Of a stretch of DNA of 5,833 nt, positions 1 to 5,754 are shown in pieces. Within the stretch, counting starts at the first letter, position 1. Every line of letters begins with the position of its first letter. The DNA lies in contig CALPIR020000149.1 of the NCBI GenBank assembly GCA_943323675.2, positions 1-5,833 of the forward strand, read 5' to 3'. Source of the DNA: Chitinophaga pinensis. Its GTDB lineage: Bacteria > Bacteroidota > Bacteroidia > UKL13-3. Made by a program: the position numbers and the translations under genes. The notes beneath the pieces are model-generated. The model had not been told where the DNA came from, ran no database searches, and saw only the letters and a program-made list of their open reading frames with translations.

Positions 1-316
1 AAAATTTATTTCGTTTACTGTAGACCCCGAAAACGACTCCGTTCCTGTGTTAAAAGCTTATGCTGAAAATTTGAAAATAACAGGTAATAATTGGTACTTT
101 ACAACCAGTGATAATGAACAAATTTTTAAAATTGGGAGAGGTTTTTTATTGCCTGTTTCAATTGAAGATAGAACAATTGACCACTCTCAGCAGTTATTAT
201 TAATTGACAAACAAAATCGAATCCGTGGCATGTATGATGCCTTAGACGACTATGAGATGAAACGTTTGCAAGGAGAAATTAAAGTACTATTATATGAATA
301 CAATAACAAAAAGTAA
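1..316 (+). CDS. sco: SCO1/SenC family copper chaperone, C-terminal part (5' end outside window)
   Basis: Sco proteins are membrane-anchored, thioredoxin-fold copper chaperones that help deliver copper to the CuA site of cytochrome c oxidase. The reading frame is open from base 2, so the gene starts before the window and 104 codons are visible. The first visible residues, ISFTVDPENDSVPVLKAYAE, are the classic Sco stretch (SVDPxxDTPxxLKxYA), followed by the NWYFTT segment that matches the family's 'W.FLTG' region. The conserved copper-ligand histidine is seen in TIDHSQQ (codon 182-184) before the LLIDKQNRIRG strand. The matching CxxxC ligand motif should lie upstream and cannot be checked. A GTG at 47 could be taken as a start, but the family homology clearly continues upstream of it, so I reject it. 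The last 23 bases overlap the DUF420 gene, suggesting coupled translation in an oxidase operon. Confidence 0.93.
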   Translation, partial: KFISFTVDPENDSVPVLKAYAENLKITGNNWYFTTSDNEQIFKIGRGFLLPVSIEDRTIDHSQQLLLIDKQNRIRGMYDALDDYEMKRLQGEIKVLLYEYNNKK

Positions 317-842
317 TCAAGACAAAATTTATTTCAGAATTGTAATTACACTTTCGGTAGTAGTATTTGCCGCTGTGGTAATTTTAAACCGTAAAATTAT
401 ACCAAGACCAGATACTACGCCAGATTTTGTATACTTCTTACCTAAATTAAACGCATTCATTAATGCAACTTGCAGTTTATTGTTATTGGTATCGCTTTAC
501 TTCATAAAACAAAGAAATATTGCGGCACACAAAACAACCAATATCATTACTTTTATTTTATCTAGTGCATTTTTGGTTTCTTATGTATTGTTTCATTATT
601 TCGTTGACAATACGCTTTACCCAGATAATGGTTTTAAAACAATCTATTATGGGGTACTAATACCTCATATTATTTTAGCAGCACTTGTATTACCGTTAAT
701 TTTACTTTCGTTTTATTACGGGCTAAAAATGGATGTTGTCACACACAAAAAATTGGTGCGATTTGCCTACCCTATATGGCTATTTGTAACGGTAAGTGGT
801 GTTGTTGTATATTTAATGATATCCCCATATTACGCATTTTAA
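294..842 (+). CDS. DUF420 family membrane protein (CtaM/YozB-like oxidase assembly factor)
   Basis: This 182-residue protein has about five hydrophobic helices (roughly residues 13-31, 53-71, 83-103, 118-140, 155-176) and matches the DUF420 family by its layout: FLPKLNAFINA before helix 2, a histidine after it (H79 in IAAHKTTN), SYVLFHYF (H101), a helix with VLIPHIILA (H125), then VTHKKLVRFAYPIWLFVTVSGVVVYLM (family hallmark, H151). The four histidines are candidate heme or metal ligands; that is inference. Family knowledge: the Bacillus/Staphylococcus members (YozB/CtaM) are linked to heme-copper oxidase maturation. The start at 294 lies inside the end of the Sco gene, a 23-base overlap, and no later ATG precedes the first helix. 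The neighbourhood (Sco before, CxxC mini-protein and DUF983 after) supports a role in cytochrome c oxidase assembly in the inner membrane. Confidence 0.88.
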   Translation: MNTITKSNQDKIYFRIVITLSVVVFAAVVILNRKIIPRPDTTPDFVYFLPKLNAFINATCSLLLLVSLYFIKQRNIAAHKTTNIITFILSSAFLVSYVLFHYFVDNTLYPDNGFKTIYYGVLIPHIILAALVLPLILLSFYYGLKMDVVTHKKLVRFAYPIWLFVTVSGVVVYLMISPYYAF

Positions 843-911
843 GTTATCATCTGAGGTGATGAATATCATATAGAAAGCTTGATTTGAATATTAACTTCGT
901 AGCATAAAATT

Positions 912-1139
912 ATGAGAAAACTAGCTGTATTATTTATCGTTACTTTACTTATTACCATTTGCTCTGATGCATTTGCTCAAGGTTGTCCAATGTGTAAAAC
1001 ATCGTTGGAAGAAGCAAGGAAAAATGGCTCTCAGGTAGGTGAAACGCTTAACAATGGAATTCTCTATTTATTAGCATTACCCTACATTGTGGCATCCGTT
1101 TTTGGTGTTATTTGGTATCGTAATTACAAAGCAAAGTAA
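912..1139 (+). CDS. Small exported CxxC protein with one C-terminal membrane helix, function unknown
   Basis: A 75-residue protein. Residues 1-23 form a clear signal peptide (MRK, a hydrophobic run, then DAFAQ, likely cut after AFA). Immediately afterwards comes GCPMCKTSLEEARKNG with C25 and C28 in a CxxC arrangement, a short polar stretch, and a hydrophobic helix at about 49-68 (ILYLLALPYIVASVFGVIWY) ending in basic residues RNYKAK. The mature form would thus be a membrane-tethered periplasmic CxxC motif of about 25 residues. From memory, similar CxMC mini-proteins sit next to DUF420 genes in other Bacteroidota, but no function is known to me. Position between Sco/DUF420 and DUF983 suggests a part in oxidase copper or heme handling, or thiol redox; this is inference. 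It starts 69 bases after DUF420 with no Shine-Dalgarno site. The clean signal peptide and conserved-looking context make it a real gene despite its size. Confidence 0.85.
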   Translation: MRKLAVLFIVTLLITICSDAFAQGCPMCKTSLEEARKNGSQVGETLNNGILYLLALPYIVASVFGVIWYRNYKAK

Positions 1140-1170
1140 AAATACAAACGCTAACTTAAAGTTACTAATC

Positions 1171-1572
1171 ATGCCAAAAAATAAATTCATTGCAAGCAAA
1201 GGTGCCGCAATGCTTCAATGTAAATGCCCAAGGTGTCAATCAGGTGATTTGTTTGTAACAAAAGCAACTGACTTAGGTGGTTTTATGAAAATGTATGAAA
1301 CATGTCCAAATTGTGACTTGAGGTATGAAATTGAACCTGGCTTTTTTTGGGGGGCAATGTATGTTAGTTACGCCCTAACTACTGGGTTAATGTTAGTTAC
1401 CTTAGGTGTTCTATGGCTTGGCTTTCACGATCCTGAATTTTGGATATATGTGGTCAGCATAATTGGTGTTGTGTTCATCACTTTACCTTGGGTTTTTCGC
1501 TATTCAAGGATGTTGATGCTTTACTTGTTTTCTCCTTTTCGTTTTGATAAAAACTACACTAAAACTACCTAA
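1171..1572 (+). CDS. DUF983 zinc-ribbon membrane protein
   Basis: A protein of 133 residues if started at ATG 1171. It opens with a zinc-ribbon-like pair of knuckles, CPRC (C19, C22) and CPNC (C45, C48), with the intervening GDLFVTKATDLGGFMKMYETC typical of DUF983. Then come two strongly hydrophobic segments (about 61-84 and 91-108), the hallmark EPGFFWGAMYVSYAL leading into the first, and a terminal SPFRFDKNY amphipathic tail. DUF983 members commonly occur in cytochrome c oxidase gene clusters (for example near ctaG/cox3 in alphaproteobacteria), but the molecular role is unknown. The longest open frame begins at 1087, inside the preceding gene; I prefer 1171 because it leaves a 31-base gap and needs no long overlap. 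A second ATG at 1210, preceded by AAAGG 7 bases upstream, would begin MLQCKCPRC and is also credible. A hairpin terminator follows the stop codon closely. Confidence 0.87.
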   Translation: MPKNKFIASKGAAMLQCKCPRCQSGDLFVTKATDLGGFMKMYETCPNCDLRYEIEPGFFWGAMYVSYALTTGLMLVTLGVLWLGFHDPEFWIYVVSIIGVVFITLPWVFRYSRMLMLYLFSPFRFDKNYTKTT

Positions 1573-1593
1573 TTTTAGTAATAAATAAATTTT

Positions 1594-1629
1594 AAGCCTA
1601 TTTTTACCTCAGTATGAATAGGCTTTTTT
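1594..1629 (+). terminator. Intrinsic terminator-like hairpin overlapping the start of the receptor gene
   Basis: AAGCCTATT (1594-1602) and AATAGGCTT (1617-1625) form a perfect 9-bp stem with a 14-base loop, and the right arm runs into a six-T tract (1624-1629). It lies 21 bases after the DUF983 stop, where the end of the oxidase-assembly operon is expected. The loop holds the ATG (1614-1616) of the TonB-dependent receptor gene and the right arm is its codons 2-4. The loop is longer than usual for a terminator, so strength is uncertain. Confidence 0.65.
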
Positions 1630-4073
1630 ATTGCATTCTTTTTATTACAATCTCCTCTCGTGCGCTTGCTCAATTCGAACTTCAATTGTTTGACAAGTTA
1701 ACCACGCAACCTATAGAGGGCGCTTCTGTTTCGCAAGTTTGGGTAAACGATAAAACTCAATTCACCAACAAGCATATAGCCATAACCAACAAAAAAGGAA
1801 TTTGTCAAATAGAAGAGGAAGCCATAAAACAGTTGGCTACATTTACCATTTCACACCAATCAATTGGAACAGTCTCATACACTACTTACCAGCTAATATC
1901 AAATAACTATAAGCTTTACCTTACAAACAATACTCCACAATTAGAAGAAGCCATCATTAGCGCCAATCGTATTAATGAAAAAGCAAAGGACATATCACGA
2001 CATATAGAAACCATCAATAGGCAACAACTCTCATTCGCTAATCAACAAAACACAGCAGATTTGTTAATGAATCAAAGTAATGTTTACATTCAAAAAAGCC
2101 AGCAAGGTGGAGGCAGTCCAATTTTAAGGGGATTTGAAGCAAATCGTGTATTATTAGTTATTGATGGGGTTAGGCTCAATAATGCCATTTACCGTTCGGG
2201 GCATTTACAAAATGTAATTCGTATTGATCAGCATTTACTAGAAAAAGTTGAGGTTTTATATGGCTCAGGAAGCGTTATTTACGGAAGCGATGCACTTGGT
2301 GGAGTGGTAAGCTTTTTTACCAGAAATCCAGAGCTAAATAAAAGCCCTAAAGCATTTTATTTACATAATGAGTTCTATAACCGATATTCATCAGCAAACA
2401 ACGAAACAACCTATAATTATAATGTAAATATTGGCCTCAAAAAATGGGCGTCATTAACCTCTATTACACACAGTAATTTTGGCAATGTAATTCAAGGTAA
2501 AAACAGAGGTGCTGAATGGGAAAATGTAGGCTTACGCCCAAACTTTGTAAAGCGAATTAATAACCAGGATGTAATTATAAATAACCCTAACCAATACGAG
2601 CAAACAGAAAGCAATTACAGACAAACAGATTTTAGTCAAAAAATACTTTTTAAGCCCTCAGAAAAACAACAACAAACTATCAATTTTCAATACTCTAACA
2701 CCAGCAATGTGCCGCGTTATGATAGGCTAACAGACATCAGCAATGGTTTACCCAAATCGGCACAGTGGTTTTATGGCCCCGAAAAAAGACTATTACTATC
2801 TCACAATTGGCAGTACAATATTAGTCGTAGTTGGTTTGACAAATTAAACACCATTGCAGCTTATCAGTATATTGAAGAAAGCAGGAATGACAGATCATTC
2901 AATAATGCGTGGTTAAGAACTAGAAATGAAAAAGTAAATGTATTTAGTTTAAATATAGATGTTTTTAAGCGTATAAAAACCCACGAAATAAGATATGGTA
3001 TAGATGCACAGTTCAACGATGTAAATTCAACCGCACTTCAAACCGATATCAATACACAACAACGCAAAGCTCTTAACACTCGGTACCCTGCTGGAGGAAA
3101 TAATATGAGCATGGCAGGGTTGTTTATTAGTCATAATTGGGAAATAAATTCACACTTTATTGTAAATGACGGTTTAAGGATTTCATATATCAACACAAAC
3201 AGTAATCTGGGCAATAGCCTTAGTTTTTATAGCTTTTTACCACCAACTGTTAAGCAAACCAACCAAGCCCTTAATGGTAATATTGGACTGATTTATTTAC
3301 ATGACGCCAAAATTCGCTTTTATGTTAATGTATCTAATGCTTTTCATGCTCCAAACATTGATGATTTAAGTAAAATATTTGACAGTAATAGCAAAAATAA
3401 AATGGTTATTGTACCAAATAACAATTTAAAACCAGAACAAAGCATAACATCAGAAATTGGTGCAAATCTAACTCTTATTAAACGTTTTAAACTAAATGGC
3501 AATGTTTATTATACTCAACTATATAATGCATTCGTGTTAGCGCAGGCTAAAGTAAACGGAGCAGATAGCATAATGTATGATGATGAAATGTCTAAAATAA
3601 ATATGTTAATCAATAAACAAGAAGCTTTTGTTTTAGGTTGGCATGTTGATGCGAACATGACCTTAAACGAAAACTGGAATTTATATGTTGCATACACATA
3701 TACCAAAGGTCGCGTAAAGCAAAATGAGGGATTTACCCCACTTGATCATATTCCACCAACATACGGACGTATCGGTTCGCAATTGCAATTAAAAGGATTT
3801 AGACTAGATGCTTACGCCCAATATAGTGGCACTAAAAAACTCGCTGATTACAACCTTTATGGAGAAGATAATTTACAATATGCAACATCAACAGGTACGC
3901 CATCGTGGTATACACTAAACATCAAACTACAATACAGTATCTTTAAACAAGGAGTTGCAATCAATTTACAATCGGGAGTTGAAAACATTTTAGATACCCA
4001 TTACCGTCTATTTGCAAGTGGAATAAGTGCTATGGGTCGTAACTTTTATCTAGCTATTAAATTGGGCTTTTGA
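1614..4073 (+). CDS. TonB-dependent outer-membrane receptor, hemin/hemoglobin-receptor-like
   Basis: An 819-residue, complete outer-membrane receptor, taking up a ligand with energy from TonB-ExbBD. Residues 1-20 are a signal peptide (MNRLFYCILF..., cut near RALAQ). Residues 21-105 look like a carboxypeptidase-regulatory-like beta-sandwich, common in Bacteroidota receptors. LEEAIISANR (110-119) is a TonB-box-like strand, and 120-240 is the plug, with SPILRGFEANRVLLVIDGVR (168-187) and the VEVLYGSGSVIYGSDALGGVV stretch near 212-232. The rest is the beta-barrel, ending in NFYLAIKLGF with terminal phenylalanine, the outer-membrane assembly signal. FHAP (577-580) and NNNLKPE (602-608) correspond to the FRAP and NPNL boxes of heme receptors, and RGF.aNRVLLvIDGVR fits the hemoglobin/transferrin receptor group. 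However, these boxes also occur in other receptors and no extra histidine lies between them, so heme is likely but unproven; copper or another metal complex is an alternative. No in-frame ATG before codon 152 could replace the start, and the signal peptide begins exactly there. Confidence 0.92.
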   Translation: MNRLFYCILFITISSRALAQFELQLFDKLTTQPIEGASVSQVWVNDKTQFTNKHIAITNKKGICQIEEEAIKQLATFTISHQSIGTVSYTTYQLISNNYKLYLTNNTPQLEEAIISANRINEKAKDISRHIETINRQQLSFANQQNTADLLMNQSNVYIQKSQQGGGSPILRGFEANRVLLVIDGVRLNNAIYRSGHLQNVIRIDQHLLEKVEVLYGSGSVIYGSDALGGVVSFFTRNPELNKSPKAFYLHNEFYNRYSSANNETTYNYNVNIGLKKWASLTSITHSNFGNVIQGKNRGAEWENVGLRPNFVKRINNQDVIINNPNQYEQTESNYRQTDFSQKILFKPSEKQQQTINFQYSNTSNVPRYDRLTDISNGLPKSAQWFYGPEKRLLLSHNWQYNISRSWFDKLNTIAAYQYIEESRNDRSFNNAWLRTRNEKVNVFSLNIDVFKRIKTHEIRYGIDAQFNDVNSTALQTDINTQQRKALNTRYPAGGNNMSMAGLFISHNWEINSHFIVNDGLRISYINTNSNLGNSLSFYSFLPPTVKQTNQALNGNIGLIYLHDAKIRFYVNVSNAFHAPNIDDLSKIFDSNSKNKMVIVPNNNLKPEQSITSEIGANLTLIKRFKLNGNVYYTQLYNAFVLAQAKVNGADSIMYDDEMSKINMLINKQEAFVLGWHVDANMTLNENWNLYVAYTYTKGRVKQNEGFTPLDHIPPTYGRIGSQLQLKGFRLDAYAQYSGTKKLADYNLYGEDNLQYATSTGTPSWYTLNIKLQYSIFKQGVAINLQSGVENILDTHYRLFASGISAMGRNFYLAIKLGF

Positions 4074-4122
4074 CATTTTTAAAAACATCACCAAAATCAT
4101 ATCAAATTTTTAACATTTCAAC

Positions 4123-4130
4123 TATATTTG
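4123..4130 (+). promoter_or_regulatory. Candidate -7 element (TATATTTG) upstream of the recombinase gene
   Basis: TATATTTG matches the Bacteroidota -7 consensus TAnnTTTG exactly and ends 19 bases before the xerC ATG, giving a short leader. No TTTG or TTG is found 17-23 bases upstream, so the -33 half is missing or degenerate. A 7-bp inverted repeat, ATCAAAT (4101-4107) and ATTTGAT (4126-4132), overlaps it. I see no terminator after the receptor gene, so readthrough transcription is also possible. Confidence 0.45.
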
Positions 4131-4149
4131 ATTTGAAATAAACATCTTT

Positions 4150-5061
4150 ATGGAAATGCTTAATACCATTCAACAATTTATAAATTACTTAAATTACGAA
4201 AAGCATTTCTCTGGCCATACAGTGCTTGGCTATCAAAATGATTTGGCTCAATTCAGCACCTTTATAAAGCAACAATTTGAAATCGAATCACCCTTACTAA
4301 TAAGCCACCAGCATATTAGAACTTGGTTGGTTGATTTAATGAATAACAATATTGAACCACGAAGTATTTCTAGGAAGCTTTCCGCACTTCGCAGTTATTT
4401 TAAATACCTGATAAAAGAAGAATTAATTGCTACAAATCCTGTTGCCAAAGTTCAGGCGCCAAAGGTTGCCAAAAAATTACCTAGTTTTATTGAAGAGCAG
4501 AACTTGAGTATTCTTTTCGATCAGAAGGTAAATAATAATCAAGAGGAATTTTTTGCAAACGATTTTGAGGGGCAAAGGAATAAGTTGATTCTACTTTTGT
4601 TTTATACATGTGGCGTTCGATTATCCGAATTAATCGAACTTAAAACTTCAGATTTTGATAGCTACAGACAAACCATAAAAGTATTAGGTAAAAGGAACAA
4701 GGAAAGAATTATCCCAATAACCAAAGAACTAAACCTAGAATTACAAAAGTATTTAGTAATAAAAACTCAGCAGGGTTTAAATAACGAGCAAATATTTGCT
4801 TTATCTTCAAACAATAAAATGTACCCCAAAGCAGTTTATAACATAGTTAAACGTTTTTTAAGTATGGTAACCACAATAGATAAAAAAAGCCCCCATGTGC
4901 TAAGACACACATTTGCCACACACCTGCTAAACAAAGGCGCAGATTTAAATGCAATAAAAGAACTACTTGGTCATGCAAGTCTAGCAGCCACACAAGTGTA
5001 TACACACAATAGTATAGAAAGATTAAAAAACATACACAAAACAAGACATCCAAGAGCGTAA
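4150..5061 (+). CDS. xerC: XerC/XerD-type tyrosine site-specific recombinase
   Basis: Xer recombinases resolve chromosome dimers by cutting and rejoining DNA at dif through a phosphotyrosine intermediate. This 303-residue protein has normal family length. Residues 5-90 are the SAM-like core-binding domain (FINYLNYEKHFSGHTVLGYQ...LSALRSYFKYL), and about 110-295 are the catalytic domain. All active-site residues are visible: R157 in CGVRLSEL, K181 in VLGKRNKER, H249 and R252 in SPHVLRHTFATHLL, H275 in LLGHASL, and Y284 in TQVYTH. The C-terminus, HKTRHPRA, is typical of chromosomal Xer enzymes rather than phage or transposon integrases. Whether it is XerC or XerD cannot be settled from the sequence; I use xerC because in Bacteroidota the copy next to hpf usually carries that name. 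ATG 4150 is used; ATG 4156 is two codons further and equally possible. No dif site or mobile element was recognised nearby, so this is a housekeeping gene. Confidence 0.93.
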   Translation: MEMLNTIQQFINYLNYEKHFSGHTVLGYQNDLAQFSTFIKQQFEIESPLLISHQHIRTWLVDLMNNNIEPRSISRKLSALRSYFKYLIKEELIATNPVAKVQAPKVAKKLPSFIEEQNLSILFDQKVNNNQEEFFANDFEGQRNKLILLLFYTCGVRLSELIELKTSDFDSYRQTIKVLGKRNKERIIPITKELNLELQKYLVIKTQQGLNNEQIFALSSNNKMYPKAVYNIVKRFLSMVTTIDKKSPHVLRHTFATHLLNKGADLNAIKELLGHASLAATQVYTHNSIERLKNIHKTRHPRA

Positions 5062-5138
5062 AATATTCCTGCTTAAACATTTACAAACCGAACCGAATAC
5101 TGAACAGGCAGCGAGAAGGTTCATAAAATAAAAAACAT

Positions 5139-5438
5139 ATGAAAGTAGACATTCAATCCATCCACTTTACAGCCGATTATAAGCTATTAGATTTCGTAAC
5201 CAAAAAAATGGAAAAGTTACAAACCTTTTATGATGGAATAAAAAGTACTGACGTATACCTTAAAGTTGAAAAAGATAGTGAAAAAGAGAATAAAACGGTT
5301 GAGGTGAAAATAAATATGAATGGAAATTCTATATTTGCTAAGGAACAAGCAAGCACATTTGAAGCAGCTACTGATTTAGTGTTAGATAAACTAGTTGCTC
5401 AAGTGAAAAAATACAAAGAAAAAATAGAGGCTAAATAA
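5139..5438 (+). CDS. hpf: Ribosome hibernation promoting factor, short form (HPF/RaiA family)
   Basis: A 99-residue cytoplasmic protein of the ribosome-associated YfiA/HPF family, which binds the decoding region of the 30S subunit in slow or stalled growth and silences or dimerises ribosomes. The sequence fits the family's beta-alpha-beta-beta-beta-alpha fold: MKVDIQSIHFTAD (strand), LLDFVTKKMEKLQTFYDGI (helix), STDVYLKVEK, KTVEVKINMNGNSIFAKEQA (strands), then FEAATDLVLDKLVAQVKKYKEKI (helix), rich in lysine as expected for rRNA binding. Its length matches the short form; the long-HPF C-terminal dimerisation domain is absent. It starts 77 bases after the recombinase stop codon, behind an A-rich stretch (AAAATAAAAAACAT) rather than a Shine-Dalgarno site, and may be cotranscribed with it. 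A strong terminator follows 29 bases after the stop, separating it from the tRNA unit. Confidence 0.93.
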   Translation: MKVDIQSIHFTADYKLLDFVTKKMEKLQTFYDGIKSTDVYLKVEKDSEKENKTVEVKINMNGNSIFAKEQASTFEAATDLVLDKLVAQVKKYKEKIEAK

Positions 5439-5467
5439 CATTTAACCATTACGCTTTCACAAAATTT

Positions 5468-5499
5468 AAAGCCCGTTATGTTTCATAATGGGCTTTTTT
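5468..5499 (+). terminator. Strong intrinsic terminator after hpf
   Basis: AAAGCCCGTTATG (5468-5480) pairs with CATAATGGGCTTT (5484-5496) over 13 positions with a single G-U wobble, closed by a TTT loop and followed by more T residues to 5499. Read on the other strand the A-rich left flank gives a weaker T-tract, so it acts mainly in the + direction. It ends the xerC-hpf transcript before the tRNA promoters. Confidence 0.92.
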
Positions 5500-5540
5500 A
5501 CAAATATTCAGCTTGATAATCAGCACTGAATAAAAAAAAG

Positions 5541-5572
5541 TTTGCATATTATTTCCCAAACCAACACTTTTG
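5541..5572 (+). promoter_or_regulatory. Candidate upstream promoter P1 of the tRNA operon
   Basis: TTTG (5541-5544), a 20-base spacer, then CACTTTTG (5565-5572), which matches TAnnTTTG at all but the first base. It is directly preceded by an A8 tract that could serve as an upstream activating element, and followed by CACCC, the TTTGCA context common at strong Bacteroidota stable-RNA promoters. Expected transcript start is near 5579. Confidence 0.55.
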
Positions 5573-5636
5573 CACCCGCTGTTACACAACACAACGCCTC
5601 TATAAATGCGTTAATTTGAAATTTTGCTTCCAAAAA

Positions 5637-5667
5637 TTTGCATACATCTTGTAAATAACTACATTTG
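5637..5667 (+). promoter_or_regulatory. Promoter P2 of the tRNA operon (Bacteroidota primary sigma type)
   Basis: TTTG (5637-5640), a 19-base spacer, then TACATTTG (5660-5667): both halves match the Bacteroidota -33/-7 consensus exactly with ideal spacing. The following bases CAG repeat the TTTGCA context of P1. Expected transcript start is near 5674, giving a leader of about 80 bases before tRNA-Thr. Confidence 0.8.
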
Positions 5668-5700
5668 CAGTCCTTTTTTAGGAAAGCTAGTAGACAAGAT

Positions 5701-5712
5701 TGTTCTTTAAAT
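5701..5712 (+). promoter_or_regulatory. boxA-like antitermination sequence
   Basis: TGTTCTTTAAAT closely resembles the rRNA antitermination boxA (TGCTCTTTAACA in E. coli), bound as RNA by NusB/NusE. It lies some 27 bases after the predicted P2 start and 43 bases before the tRNA, inside a leader where such a site would act. The identity is by sequence resemblance only. Confidence 0.5.
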
Positions 5713-5729
5713 ATTGAAAATACTGAAAT

Positions 5730-5745
5730 AGGTTAGTGATAACCT
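5730..5745 (+). other. Small GNRA-loop hairpin in the tRNA leader
   Basis: AGGTTA (5730-5735) and TAACCT (5740-5745) form a perfect 6-bp stem closed by GTGA, which fits the stable GNRA tetraloop class in RNA. It stands between the boxA-like site and the tRNA, 9 bases before the tRNA 5' end. It may guide processing or antitermination; no T-run follows, so it is not a terminator. Confidence 0.5.
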
Positions 5746-5754
5746 TACTCAAAA

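Larger units (their letters stand above)
5500..5754 (+). other. Non-coding control region of the tRNA operon
   Basis: About 255 bases without a credible gene between the hpf terminator and tRNA-Thr. It holds an A8 tract (5532-5539), two tandem promoters (5541-5572 and 5637-5667), a boxA-like sequence (5701-5712) and a small hairpin (5730-5745). The AT-only inverted repeat AAATTTT (5619-5625) / AAAATTT (5633-5639) overlaps the -33 element of the second promoter and is probably just its AT-rich upstream tract. The arrangement resembles leaders of stable-RNA operons. Confidence 0.7.

Noticed and set aside
47..316. An 89-codon gene starting at GTG 47
   Set aside because: Sco homology (ISFTVDPEND) continues in frame upstream to the window edge, so this is an internal codon of a truncated gene.
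844..862. Short hairpin just after the DUF420 stop (ATCATC/GGTGAT, loop TGA)
   Set aside because: Stem is weak with a wobble and no T-run follows; the next operon gene is close, so it is unlikely to be a terminator.
1087..1170. Extended N-terminus of the DUF983 protein from ATG 1087
   Set aside because: It would overlap the CxxC mini-protein gene by 53 bases and the added residues do not resemble the DUF983 family.
1543..1593. Promoter for the receptor gene in the DUF983 tail (TTTG 1543-1546 with TAATTTTA 1570-1577, or TAAATTTT 1586-1593)
   Set aside because: Both -7 candidates lack the final G, and -33 spacing is 23 bases for one and far too long for the other; too weak to call.
3515..3706. 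63-residue open frame on the - strand
   Set aside because: Lies wholly inside the receptor barrel coding region, with no recognisable domain or start context; a shadow frame.
4074..4090. TTTTTAAAAA palindrome after the receptor stop as a terminator
   Set aside because: No loop, no GC pairs; AT-rich chance sequence.
4847..5080. 77-residue hydrophobic open frame on the - strand
   Set aside because: Antisense to the catalytic end of the recombinase, including its conserved HxxR and Tyr motifs; composition is a by-product of the + strand gene.
5069..5122. Inverted repeats CCTG/CAGG and GAACC/GGTTC between xerC and hpf
   Set aside because: Arms of 4-5 bases with long loops; expected by chance and without terminator or operator features.
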